In this document: positions 1 to 7,214 of the stretch, piece by piece | Layout of the letters: each line of letters opens with the position of its first letter | Position numbering within the stretch: the first letter of the stretch is position 1 | Assembly: GCF_024707125.1 (NCBI RefSeq) | Contig: NZ_JANQAH010000003.1 | Span: forward strand, 62,001-126,000 | Source: Devosia sp. | GTDB taxonomy: Bacteria > Pseudomonadota > Alphaproteobacteria > Rhizobiales > Devosiaceae | DNA: 64,000 nt | Reading direction: 5' to 3' | Notes under the pieces: model-generated | What the model saw: the letters and a program-made list of their open reading frames with translations, nothing else | Told to the model about the DNA's origin: nothing | Databases searched by the model: none | Translations under genes and position numbers: made by a program

Positions 1-145
1 TGGCGTCACCTATTCGGCCGGAATCATTTTCCACCTTTGGGAAAAGCTCAAGTTCCAGAATGCCTTATGGCATGTCTTCGTGGTGGCGGGCGCCAGCCTG
101 CACCTTTGGGCGGTGCTCGACTGCATGGTCATTCACCGCCTCTGA
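1..145 (+). CDS. Hemolysin III (TrhA/PAQR) family membrane protein, C-terminal end
   Basis: The window opens inside this gene. Bases 2-145 encode its last 47 residues and a TGA stop. The segment FHLWEKLKFQNALWH followed by the hydrophobic stretch WHVFVVAGASLHLWAVL matches the last helices of hemolysin III/TrhA proteins, seven-helix inner-membrane members of the PAQR superfamily. The histidines in WHVF and SLHLW fit the conserved metal-binding positions of that superfamily. The family's cellular role in bacteria is not well defined. The gene runs tail to tail into the DUF192 lipoprotein gene, with four bases between the two stop codons. Confidence 0.85.
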   Translation, partial: GVTYSAGIIFHLWEKLKFQNALWHVFVVAGASLHLWAVLDCMVIHRL

Positions 146-149
146 AGAG

Positions 150-608
150 CTACTTGGCGGCGGTGATGCGGGGATGGGTCACGGTGTCGCCTGCTTCGAT
201 GCCGAGCTCGACGCTTCGGCCGCCCGGGATTTCCAGCACGAACTGAACGGGACCATCGGACGGGATGCCGGTGGGGTCGTGGGGCCTGGCGTTGACGTGG
301 ATGTTTTTCACCACGCCTTCCCCGGTGATGAACAGCATATCGAGCGGGATGAAGGTGTTGCGCATCCAGAACGAGACTTCCCGATCATCGAGGAAGTCGA
401 AGAGCATGCCGGCGTCGGGAGCGAGTTCCTGCCGGTACATCAGGCCCTGAGCCCGGCTTTCGGCGGTGTCGACGATCTCGATATTGAAGGTGTGATCGCC
501 GTCGGCGCTGTGGATCGTCAGCTTGGATTCGTCGCTGCAGGCGGCCAAAGGCAGGCTCACGGCAACTAGGGTCGCCGCGACAGCAAGTGCCCGGAATTGG
601 TGCAACAT
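150..608 (-). CDS. DUF192 family lipoprotein
   Basis: The product has 152 residues. It starts with a lipoprotein signal peptide whose lipobox LAAC ends at Cys24, so the mature protein should be anchored to a membrane facing the periplasm. The rest is one DUF192 domain with its typical motifs: AQGLMYRQELAPDAGMLFDF, then SFWMRNTFIPLDMLFI and the C-terminal VLEIPGG. The family's biochemical activity is unknown. The gene lies 53 bases downstream of a double cold-shock gene on the same strand and may be cotranscribed with it. That pairing is common in Hyphomicrobiales as I recall. Confidence 0.85.
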   Translation of the reverse strand: MLHQFRALAVAATLVAVSLPLAACSDESKLTIHSADGDHTFNIEIVDTAESRAQGLMYRQELAPDAGMLFDFLDDREVSFWMRNTFIPLDMLFITGEGVVKNIHVNARPHDPTGIPSDGPVQFVLEIPGGRSVELGIEAGDTVTHPRITAAK

Positions 609-661
609 TGGGTATGCCTTTGCTAGCAGACTGTTAGCATCGAGCTGGGCTCAGGCCTGGC

Positions 662-1285
662 TCAATGCGAAGACGGTGCGTCGCCCCAACCGTCGGGTCG
701 AATTTCGGCGACCATAAGGCCCTTTGGACCATTGCCGTAGCGCACGAGCACGAACTGGCCGGGGCGCAATTCGGTGATGCCGAAACGGCGCAGGGTTTCC
801 ATGTGCACGAAAACATCGGGCGTACCCTCGCCGGCGGAGAGGAAGCCGAAGCCGCGAATGCGGTTGAACCACTTCACCTCGAGGCGGACCATGCCCGAAC
901 TGGGCTCGACCACGACATGGGTGCGCGGGCTCGGCATCTGGGCCGGGTGGCGGGCGGTGGACTCGTCCATCGAGACGATGCGGAAGGCCTGCAGGCCGCC
1001 GGGGCGATTGAGCGCCTCGACAACGATGCGGGCGCCCTCATAGGCGGTCTGGTAGCCGTCGCGGCGAAGACAGGTGACGTGGAGCAGGATGTCGGCCAGA
1101 CCATTGTCCGGCACGATGAAGCCAAAACCCTTGCCGGCATCGAACCACTTGATGGTTCCGGCCACTTCGATGGTGTCAACAGCGGCCCCGTCCTGTCGCG
1201 CGGACAGGTTTTCGCGCTCACCAGCTTCGGTGTCGTGAGACGGATTCGTGGGATTTCCACTATCGCCGTTAATATTGGCCCCCAT
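662..1285 (-). CDS. Cold-shock protein with two CSD domains
   Basis: The product has 207 residues if translation starts at MGANINGDSG; an AAAGGG/GGAG stretch lies upstream of that ATG. The first cold-shock domain covers about residues 41-105 (TIKWFDAGKGFGFI) and the second about 133-196 (VKWFNRIRGFGFLS). Both keep the RNP1-like K-G-F-G-F aromatic patch that binds single-stranded RNA or DNA. Family knowledge points to an RNA chaperone or post-transcriptional regulator. The reading frame stays open for 80 codons upstream, but that part has no family similarity and I treat it as noncoding. The DUF192 gene follows. Confidence 0.87.
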   Translation of the reverse strand: MGANINGDSGNPTNPSHDTEAGERENLSARQDGAAVDTIEVAGTIKWFDAGKGFGFIVPDNGLADILLHVTCLRRDGYQTAYEGARIVVEALNRPGGLQAFRIVSMDESTARHPAQMPSPRTHVVVEPSSGMVRLEVKWFNRIRGFGFLSAGEGTPDVFVHMETLRRFGITELRPGQFVLVRYGNGPKGLMVAEIRPDGWGDAPSSH

Positions 1286-1472
1286 GCCGCAACGCCCTTT
1301 TGCAACTCCCGTGACCACGGGTACTCGACAATACCAACGCACTCTGTCCGATTCAGTCCCAAAAGTTAAGAAGGTGTTGCGAAATAGTTGTATGAGCCGG
1401 GCCCGGTTGTCGTTGCGGCCAGCGTCTGCGCTTGTTAGGCCGGTATCACGATCGTGCGAAAAGGAGGCAAAA

Positions 1473-1889
1473 ATGAAATATCTGCACACGATGGTGCGCG
1501 TCACCGATGTCGAGGCGAGCCTCAAATTCTACTGCGACGGCCTCGGCCTTCAGGAGGTGCGGCGCACGGACAATGAAAAGGGCCGCTTCACCCTGATTTT
1601 CCTGCGCGCACCGGGCGACGAAGGCGGCGAAGTGGAACTGACCCATAACTGGGATCCGGAAGTTTACACTGGCGGCCGGAATTTTGGCCATCTCGCCTAT
1701 CGCGTGAAGGATATTTACGCGCTTTGCCAGCACCTGCAGGACATGGGTGTGGTCATCAACCGCCCGCCGCGTGACGGGCACATGGCCTTTGTGCGCTCGC
1801 CGGACGGGATTTCAGTCGAACTGATTCAGGACGGCACCCTGCCCCCGCAGGAGCCCTGGGCTTCGATGCCGAATACCGGCAACTGGTAA
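1473..1889 (+). CDS. gloA: Lactoylglutathione lyase (glyoxalase I)
   Basis: The product has 138 residues, the usual length for bacterial glyoxalase I. It converts the hemithioacetal of methylglyoxal and glutathione to S-lactoylglutathione in the cytosol. All four expected metal ligands are visible: His5 (MKYLH), Glu55 (VELTHNW), His73 (FGHLAY) and Glu116 (SVELIQ). The GGRNFGHLAYRV and SPDGISVELIQ segments are family hallmarks. An AAGGAGG ribosome binding site at 1460-1466 fixes the ATG at 1473. The open frame extends 225 bases upstream without similarity, so I reject a longer start. Confidence 0.95.
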   Translation: MKYLHTMVRVTDVEASLKFYCDGLGLQEVRRTDNEKGRFTLIFLRAPGDEGGEVELTHNWDPEVYTGGRNFGHLAYRVKDIYALCQHLQDMGVVINRPPRDGHMAFVRSPDGISVELIQDGTLPPQEPWASMPNTGNW

Positions 1890-1927
1890 GCAATTCCGGG
1901 AGCCCGAACTGCTCCCAACCATCCGAG

Positions 1928-2004
1928 CACGGCGTCATTCCCGCGAAAGCGGGAATCCCTTGCGCAGAAACAAAGATTCCCGCTTTCGCGGGAATGACGC
2001 CGTG
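1928..2004. repeat. Long perfect inverted repeat of a dispersed family
   Basis: Two 30-base arms at 1928-1957 and 1975-2004 are exact reverse complements around a 17-base centre. Each arm contains the palindromic core TCATTCCCGCGAAAGCGGGA. A second diverged copy lies at 52480-52553 and a half copy at 48331-48358. All sit between genes. This looks like a REP/MITE-like intergenic palindrome; it may also act as a transcription terminator for gloA, though it lacks a clear U-tract. Confidence 0.9.
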
Positions 2005-2066
2005 TTCTTGAAATGCAGCGGCGGTTGGCCTGGAGGCGTGGCGCCCCCTTGGTCCGCCTTCACGAT

Positions 2067-2100
2067 TCGCTAACCGTGCTGCTTAGCGCGCGGTTAGCGA
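2067..2100. repeat. Inverted repeat upstream of the M15 peptidase gene
   Basis: TCGCTAACCG at 2067-2076 and CGGTTAGCGA at 2091-2100 are perfect 10-base inverted arms separated by 14 bases. They lie 84 bases before the M15 peptidase start. This could be an operator or a small RNA hairpin; I cannot name a binding protein. The rest of the intergenic stretch 2005-2183 shows no gene. Confidence 0.5.
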
Positions 2101-2183
2101 AACCCTTCTAATTTTAGCGACTGAACCGTTCAGCCCATTGTGTGTGGTGCTTTTGCCACAGCGGGCAAATCGGGAAAGTTGCC

Positions 2184-2660
2184 ATGCCCCATTTTCTTCG
2201 CTCTGTCCTCGCTATCGGCGCCGTCGTAACCACGCTGGCGGCCTGTGTACCCATGGCCATGTTCGCCAGTGGCAGCGGTTCGGGCTATTCGGGACTGAAG
2301 GCCGATTGGGGAACCTATGTTGCGTCCAGCACGGTCAATGCGTTCTGCCTGTCGCCGCAACTGCGATTCCTGATCTGGGAATTCGAGGGGCATTTCGGCA
2401 AGAAGGTGGTGATGCAATCGGGCTATCGCGACAACTATCACAATGCGGCTGCCGGGGGCGCCGACAACTCCTATCACACCAAATGCATGGCCGCGGACTT
2501 CTACATTCCGGGCGTCGACAAGAGCCGGCTGATCGAGTTCGCAATGCGCACTTCGGCCGTGGGCGGGCTCGGCTGTTATCCGGGCCGGAACTTCATTCAT
2601 GTCGACGTTCGCGACCGCCCGCGCGGCTACAATCGTCCCGTCACCTTCTCAGGCTGTTGA
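2184..2660 (+). CDS. M15-family D-Ala-D-Ala carboxypeptidase-like lipoprotein
   Basis: The product has 158 residues. A lipoprotein signal peptide ends in the lipobox LAAC at residues 18-21, so the protein probably acts in the periplasm. The catalytic core is that of M15A-type zinc peptidases: SGYRD, then SYHTKCMAADFYI, which gives the zinc ligands His and Asp spaced as HxxxxxxD, and FIHVDV, which carries the third ligand. Family members trim D-Ala from peptidoglycan peptides. I chose the ATG at 2184 because only this start gives a signal peptide; the longer open frame adds unrelated residues. Confidence 0.85.
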   Translation: MPHFLRSVLAIGAVVTTLAACVPMAMFASGSGSGYSGLKADWGTYVASSTVNAFCLSPQLRFLIWEFEGHFGKKVVMQSGYRDNYHNAAAGGADNSYHTKCMAADFYIPGVDKSRLIEFAMRTSAVGGLGCYPGRNFIHVDVRDRPRGYNRPVTFSGC

Positions 2661-2751
2661 TAACTTTCGGCTTTTTGAAAAAAGTGCGAAATCTCGTTCG
2701 AGGGGGTTGCGCATCAGAAAAGCTCCCTCTATACGACACCCAGCGTTGAGC

Positions 2752-2826
2752 GCGCCCTTCGTCTATCGGTTAGGACGGCACCCTTTCACGGTGCAGAGAG
2801 GGGTTCGATTCCCCTAGGGCGTACCA
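2752..2826 (+). tRNA. tRNA-Glu (anticodon TTC)
   Basis: The 75 bases fold as a standard tRNA with an encoded CCA end. The acceptor stem pairs GCGCCCT with AGGGCGT. The anticodon stem GCACC/GGTGC encloses the loop CTTTCAC, so the anticodon is TTC. The T arm carries GGTTCGATTCC. A second glutamate tRNA follows 60 bases downstream. Confidence 0.95.
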
Positions 2827-2886
2827 CGCTTCTCCCCCACATTGTGCCGGGAAAGCGGGTTGGCTCAGGCGCTCAACTCGGCTTAG

Positions 2887-2961
2887 GCGCCCATCGTCTA
2901 GCGGTCAGGACGACGCCCTCTCACGGCGTAAACAGGGGTTCGATTCCCCTTGGGCGTACCA
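2887..2961 (+). tRNA. tRNA-Glu (anticodon CTC)
   Basis: The acceptor stem pairs GCGCCCA with TGGGCGT and the CCA end is encoded. The anticodon stem ACGCC/GGCGT encloses CTCTCAC, giving anticodon CTC, which reads GAG codons. Its body is very similar to the TTC tRNA just upstream, so the two look like a tandem duplication with a changed anticodon. Confidence 0.95.
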
Positions 2962-3066
2962 GCACTTTCAAAGACTTGGCGCAGGCAGTGCGCTTCCTCT
3001 CAAGCACTATTCGAGCACGGAATCGCGCAGCGAATTTTTGCGCGAACCGGTTTCGTCCGCCCTCCC

Positions 3067-3930
3067 CTACTTTCCGAATCTTCGCGCGCCGGCGACGCAG
3101 GCGATTACCGCAAGGGTGACCAGCAACATTGCCGGTGTCACCGGCTCGTGCAGCAGGGTCGAGGCCAGTGCCAGGCCAAAGAATGGCTGCAATAGCTGGA
3201 GCTGGCCGACGGCGGCGATGCCGCCCTGAGCTAGGCCGCGGTACCAGAAGACGAACCCGACCAGCATGCTGAAGACAGACACGTAGCCCAGGCTCAACCA
3301 GGCCGGCGCTGCAATGCCCGACAGGTTTGATGGCCAATAGACCATGGTGAGAATCGCCATGATAGGCAGCGACAGCACCAGGGCCCAGGAAATGACCTGC
3401 CAGCCGCCCAGGGTACGCGACAGTTTCGCGCCCTCTGCGTAGCCCAGACCGCAGGCGATGATGGCGGCCAGCATGAGAGCATCGCCGAGCGGCGAGGCCG
3501 TCAGGCCCTGCGCGAAGGCGAAGCCGGCGACGAGCGCGCTGCCCAGAATCGAGAACAGCCAGAAGGCAGGCTTGGGCCGCTCGCCGCCGCGCAAGACCCC
3601 GAAGATCGCCGTGGACAGCGGCAAGAGCCCGACGAAAACGATCGAGTGAGCGGAAGTGATGTGCTGCAGCGCCAGTGCGGTCAGCAGCGGAAAGCCGACC
3701 ACGACGCCCAGCGCCACGATCGCGAGGGACAACAAATCCTGCCTGCTTGGCCAACGTTCGCGGAAAATGAGGAGAAGGCCGAGCCCCAATGTGCCGGCTA
3801 TGGCGGCGCGGGCGACCGTCAGGAATATGGGATCGAATGCCTGCACGGCGACACGCGTGGCCGGCAGCGAGCCGCTGAAAATGATGACGCCGACCAATCC
3901 ATTGATCCAGCCACTTGTTGATCGGTCCAT
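3067..3930 (-). CDS. DMT superfamily (EamA) transporter
   Basis: The product has 287 residues and about ten hydrophobic helices arranged as two EamA repeats; for example GSLPATRVAVQAFDPIFLTV lies in the first and GLALASTLLHEPVTPAMLLV in the second. EamA proteins of this size are inner-membrane exporters of amino acids or related metabolites; the substrate cannot be read from sequence. I chose the ATG at 3930 because GGAG lies 6-9 bases before it; an ATG four codons earlier has no ribosome binding site. The gene is divergent from a MocR-type regulator 104 bases away, a pairing that suggests the regulator controls this exporter. Confidence 0.88.
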   Translation of the reverse strand: MDRSTSGWINGLVGVIIFSGSLPATRVAVQAFDPIFLTVARAAIAGTLGLGLLLIFRERWPSRQDLLSLAIVALGVVVGFPLLTALALQHITSAHSIVFVGLLPLSTAIFGVLRGGERPKPAFWLFSILGSALVAGFAFAQGLTASPLGDALMLAAIIACGLGYAEGAKLSRTLGGWQVISWALVLSLPIMAILTMVYWPSNLSGIAAPAWLSLGYVSVFSMLVGFVFWYRGLAQGGIAAVGQLQLLQPFFGLALASTLLHEPVTPAMLLVTLAVIACVAGARRFGK

Positions 3931-4034
3931 GACGCACTCCATTCGTTGGTGGCTTATGCGCGAGGGGAGTTGCCCGGGCCAGCTACGATCCAGTACAATT
4001 TGGCAGAACTGTTATGTTCGCTGGAGCAGTACGG

Positions 4035-5423
4035 ATGAACCTTTCCCGGATCGAAACGGTCATGGCGGCAATCAGGCAGCGCATTGCGGGGCGCAGCCTG
4101 ATCGCCGGGGAAAGGCTGCCCTCGGTTCGCAGCCTCGCCAAAACCATGGCTGTCTCGGTATCGACCGTGGTGGAGGCCTATGCGCGGCTCGTTGCAGAAG
4201 GGGCGATACAATCCCGACCCGGGGCCGGCTTCTACATTGCCAACCACGCGGCGCCGCTCGCCCTATCCGAGGTGGGGCCAAAGCTGGACCGGGTGGTAGA
4301 CCCCTTCTGGGTGTCACGGCAGTCGCTTGAAGCCAATGATGCCGCGCTGAAGCCTGGATGCGGGTGGCTGCCGCCGTCGTGGCTGCCCGAAGATGCGATG
4401 CGTCGCGGATTGCGAACGCTGTCGCGAAGCGATGGTCTGGCACTGTCTGAATATGGCACCCCGCTCGGCCTGCCGGCGCTGCGGCAGCTCATATCCCGGC
4501 GCCTCGCGGACCACGGGGTGGAGGCGGCGCCGGACCAGATCATGTTGACGGAAAGCGGCACCCAGGCCATCGACCTCTTGTGCCGGTTCCTGCTGGAGCC
4601 GGGCGATACCGTGTTGATCGACGACCCGTGCTATTTCAACTTCCAGGCGCTGCTGCGCGCGCATCGGGCGCATCTGGTCAGCGTGCCCTATACGCCGAAT
4701 GGACCCGACACCGAGGCCTTTGCCGCTGTGCTCGCCGAGCACAAGCCTAGGCTCTACATCACCAATTCCGGCATTCACAATCCGACCGGTGCGACGCTGT
4801 CGCCCGTGGTGGCCCATCGGGTGCTCAAGCTGGCGGAACTTCATGGTCTGACTGTCATCGAAGACGACATTTTTGCCGATTTCGAAATCAACCCTGCCCC
4901 GCGTCTGGCGGCTTTTGATGGCCTCGACCGGGTTATTCAGATCGGCAGCTTTTCCAAGACCCTTTCGGCGGCGGCGCGGTGTGGATTCATTGCGGCTAGG
5001 CCGGAATGGATCGAGGGGCTGACGGACCTCAAGATTGCCACCAGTTTTGGGGGTGGGCGGCTTAATGCCGAACTGGTGCTGAACGTTTTGAGCGACGGCG
5101 GATATCGCAAGCATCTGGATGGCCTGCGCGGCCGGTTGGCGAAGGCACGGCGCGATATTGGCGAGAAGCTGCGTCGTCTGGGGATCGAACCATGGATCGA
5201 GCCGCAGGCCGGCATGTTCCTGTGGTGCACATTGCCCGATGAGCTCGATGCCGCGGATATCTCGCGTGCAGCATTGGCGCATAATGTCGTGCTGGCACCG
5301 GGAAACGCCTTCAGCCTGGCCCAGGACGCAAAAAGCTATCTCCGCTTCAATGTTTCCCAATCGGGCGACGAGCGGATTTTTGACGTGCTCAGCGCCGAAA
5401 TGAAAAAACCGCCACCAAAGTAG
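4035..5423 (+). CDS. MocR-type GntR regulator with aminotransferase domain
   Basis: The product has 462 residues. Residues 1-70 form a GntR winged helix-turn-helix (AGERLPSVRSLAKTMAVSVS, then TVVEAYARLVAEGAI). The rest is a fold-type I PLP-dependent aminotransferase-like domain, with ITNSGIHNPTGATL, EDDIFADFE and the Schiff-base lysine in GSFSKTLSAAARCG. MocR proteins sense PLP and an amino-acid-like ligand and usually regulate a neighbouring divergent gene, here the EamA exporter. GGAG at 4024-4027 supports the ATG at 4035 over one at 4014. In the 104-base gap the hexamer CAGTAC occurs twice (near 3992 and 4027), a possible direct-repeat operator. Confidence 0.9.
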   Translation: MNLSRIETVMAAIRQRIAGRSLIAGERLPSVRSLAKTMAVSVSTVVEAYARLVAEGAIQSRPGAGFYIANHAAPLALSEVGPKLDRVVDPFWVSRQSLEANDAALKPGCGWLPPSWLPEDAMRRGLRTLSRSDGLALSEYGTPLGLPALRQLISRRLADHGVEAAPDQIMLTESGTQAIDLLCRFLLEPGDTVLIDDPCYFNFQALLRAHRAHLVSVPYTPNGPDTEAFAAVLAEHKPRLYITNSGIHNPTGATLSPVVAHRVLKLAELHGLTVIEDDIFADFEINPAPRLAAFDGLDRVIQIGSFSKTLSAAARCGFIAARPEWIEGLTDLKIATSFGGGRLNAELVLNVLSDGGYRKHLDGLRGRLAKARRDIGEKLRRLGIEPWIEPQAGMFLWCTLPDELDAADISRAALAHNVVLAPGNAFSLAQDAKSYLRFNVSQSGDERIFDVLSAEMKKPPPK

Positions 5424-5433
5424 CGGCGCAAGG

Positions 5434-5476
5434 TTGTCGGATTTCTTCAATCCGGCGCGGTGCCCAGCGGCTAGAA
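5434..5476 (+). promoter_or_regulatory. Shared promoter/operator element, copy 1
   Basis: This 43-base block begins TTGTCGGA, continues TCTTCAATCC and ends GGCTAGAA. An ungapped match at about 32 of 43 positions recurs at 7138-7180. Both copies lie 35-43 bases before a hydrolase gene and flank an AraC-family regulator gene. TTCAAT and CTAGAA, 19 bases apart, may be the -35 and -10 elements, and TTGTCGGA just upstream suits an AraC activator site. The link to the regulator is inference. Confidence 0.6.
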
Positions 5477-5518
5477 CAACAGCATCAACCTCTGGAAATG
5501 CCAACAAGGAGAATGTCG

Positions 5519-6358
5519 ATGTCGTTTCTTCGTATCACCACCAAGGCCGTCGTTGTTCCGCTCGTTTTCGCGCTTGCTGCCGGTGCCTCTCAAGGCGCCG
5601 AGACGGTTGTTGACCTTCCCAATGGGATAGTGGGCACGCTGGCCGTGCCGGAGGACGGCGCCAATGGCCCGGCGGTCGTGATGCTGCACGGTTTTGGCAG
5701 TTCGCGCGACGAAGTTGGCGGCCTCTTTGCCATGCAGGCCGAAGCGCTCGCGGCCGAGGGGATCGCCTCGCTCCGAATCGACTTCCGCGGCTATGGCGAA
5801 AGCAGTGGCGACATGGCCGACACGACGCTTGAAGGGCTGGTTGCCGATGCCGCGGCGGCCCGCAGCTATCTTGCCGAGGTCGATGGCGTGGACGCTGCCC
5901 GTATAGGCGTCATCGGCTACAGTTTTGGGGCGGCCGTTGCCATGCTCGAACCGGATGATTTCGCTTCGGTCGTCGTTTGGGGCCAGATGGGGGACCTGCA
6001 GGCCGAGTTCCACGAATTCCTCGGCCAGGATTTTTATGACAAGGCCAAGGCCGAGGGCGTTGCGAGCCTCGATCTCGGTTGGAGGGTGATTTCCCTCAAG
6101 CAGGAATTTCTCGATAGCGTTGCGCAGCATGACCTCGCGGATAGGTTTGCAGGCTATGCGGGACCATTCCTGACCATTGCCGGCGAGAGCGATCCGGCGA
6201 GCGGCTATTTTGAACAATATGTGGGCCTTGCGGCGGGCAAGACCGAGGCGCTGGTCATTCCCGGGACAGATCACATGCTGGGGGTCTTCAGCGATGAGCC
6301 CGAGATCGGCCGGCCGGTGATCGACAAGACCACAGCGTGGCTGAAAGAGACGCTGTAA
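5519..6358 (+). CDS. Exported alpha/beta hydrolase
   Basis: The product has 279 residues. It begins with a Sec-type signal peptide (MSFLRITTKAVVVPLVFALA, ending near ASQGAE), so it should act in the periplasm. The alpha/beta hydrolase core shows the oxyanion segment MLHGFGSSRDEVGG, the nucleophile elbow GYSFG and the catalytic histidine in GTDHMLG. Short hydrophobic esters are likely substrates, but this cannot be fixed. AAGGAG at 5506-5511 with seven-base spacing selects the ATG at 5519. The gene carries copy 1 of the element shared with the epoxide hydrolase. Confidence 0.85.
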   Translation: MSFLRITTKAVVVPLVFALAAGASQGAETVVDLPNGIVGTLAVPEDGANGPAVVMLHGFGSSRDEVGGLFAMQAEALAAEGIASLRIDFRGYGESSGDMADTTLEGLVADAAAARSYLAEVDGVDAARIGVIGYSFGAAVAMLEPDDFASVVVWGQMGDLQAEFHEFLGQDFYDKAKAEGVASLDLGWRVISLKQEFLDSVAQHDLADRFAGYAGPFLTIAGESDPASGYFEQYVGLAAGKTEALVIPGTDHMLGVFSDEPEIGRPVIDKTTAWLKETL

Positions 6359-6378
6359 CTCAATCAAGCAGAACGGAT

Positions 6379-6405
6379 GGCCGGGCCAGCGCCCGGCCTC
6401 TTTGC
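6379..6405 (+). terminator. Rho-independent terminator after the alpha/beta hydrolase
   Basis: GGCCGGGC at 6379-6386 pairs with GCCCGGCC at 6391-6398 around a CAGC loop and is followed by TCTTTGCTT. It lies 20 bases after the hydrolase stop and before the AraC gene. A TTG at 6402 would open a longer AraC frame but falls inside this terminator, which argues against that start. Confidence 0.75.
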
Positions 6406-6470
6406 TTGCTGATTGCACAAATTGCCAAACCCGGTCAGATTGCCCGAACGCAACTCGGGCGAACGCGGGC

Positions 6471-7136
6471 ATGCATACTGTCGTAAAACTCGATGGCTGG
6501 TCGTCGCCGGTGGTGCAGGCGGTGACGCACACCACTTTCAACAGCGATGGCAGCACGTTGATGCAGCCGGACGGCTGCTGGGATTTTGCGATCCTGAAAT
6601 CGGCAGCCGGCACGACGGTGCTGCGGACCGGCCTGACGACGTCGGCGGTGACGCACCAGTTTTCGGCGGGTGATGAGATCCTGTCGATTGCCTTCAAGCC
6701 GAGCAGTTTTATGTCGCTCATGCCGGGCGAAAGGATGCGCGACGAGGGTGTCGTGTTGTCCAATATCGGCCGTGATCGCTTTTCGTTGGGCAGTGACGTT
6801 CTTGAGATCCCGACCTTTGAGACCGTGGACAGGTTCGTTGCCAAGCTGATCAGCAGTGGCATTGTCGAGGACAATAATCTCGTCGCGTCCGTCGTTTCCG
6901 GCCATCCCATGGCCATGTCGGAGCGGACGATGCAGCGGCATTTTCTGAGGACGACCGGGCTCACCTACAAGGCCTTTACGCAGATCGAGCGGGCCCAGAA
7001 GGCGCTGGGCCTGTTGCAGCAGGGGTGCCCGGCCGCCGATGTCGCCTTTGCGCTCGGCTATGCGGATCAGCCGCACATGATCCGCTCGGTAAAAGCGATC
7101 ATGGGACTCACGCCTGGGCAAATTGCCACCCGGTAG
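6471..7136 (+). CDS. AraC-family transcriptional regulator
   Basis: The product has 221 residues. The N-terminal part resembles the sensory region of small AraC regulators (QPDGCWDFAILK, AGDEILSIAFKP). Residues from about 135 form the double helix-turn-helix of AraC/XylS proteins (MSERTMQRHFLRTTGLTYKA, then AFALGYADQPHMIRSVKAIM and GLTPGQIA). The ATG at 6471 lacks a strong ribosome binding site, so the start is uncertain; a TTG at 6402 is in frame but inside a terminator. Two copies of a 43-base element flank the gene, one before each neighbouring hydrolase, which suggests a local regulon of detoxifying hydrolases. Confidence 0.85.
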   Translation: MHTVVKLDGWSSPVVQAVTHTTFNSDGSTLMQPDGCWDFAILKSAAGTTVLRTGLTTSAVTHQFSAGDEILSIAFKPSSFMSLMPGERMRDEGVVLSNIGRDRFSLGSDVLEIPTFETVDRFVAKLISSGIVEDNNLVASVVSGHPMAMSERTMQRHFLRTTGLTYKAFTQIERAQKALGLLQQGCPAADVAFALGYADQPHMIRSVKAIMGLTPGQIATR

Positions 7137-7137
7137 A

Positions 7138-7180
7138 TTGTCGGAAATCTTCAATCCTGCGGACGGCCCGCTGGCTAGAA
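7138..7180 (+). promoter_or_regulatory. Shared promoter/operator element, copy 2
   Basis: This copy starts two bases after the AraC stop codon and ends 35 bases before the epoxide hydrolase ATG. It shares TTGTCGGA, TCTTCAATCC, GCG, CCC and GGCTAGAA in register with copy 1 at 5434-5476. Such conservation between two noncoding stretches of otherwise unrelated genes points to a common regulator. Confidence 0.6.
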
Positions 7181-7214
7181 AGGATGCACTTTCACCCCAG
7201 CAAGGACGCAGCAA

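Noticed and set aside
6402-6470. A longer AraC regulator starting at TTG 6402
   Set aside because: The start lies inside the terminator of the previous gene and the extra residues are Cys-rich without similarity.
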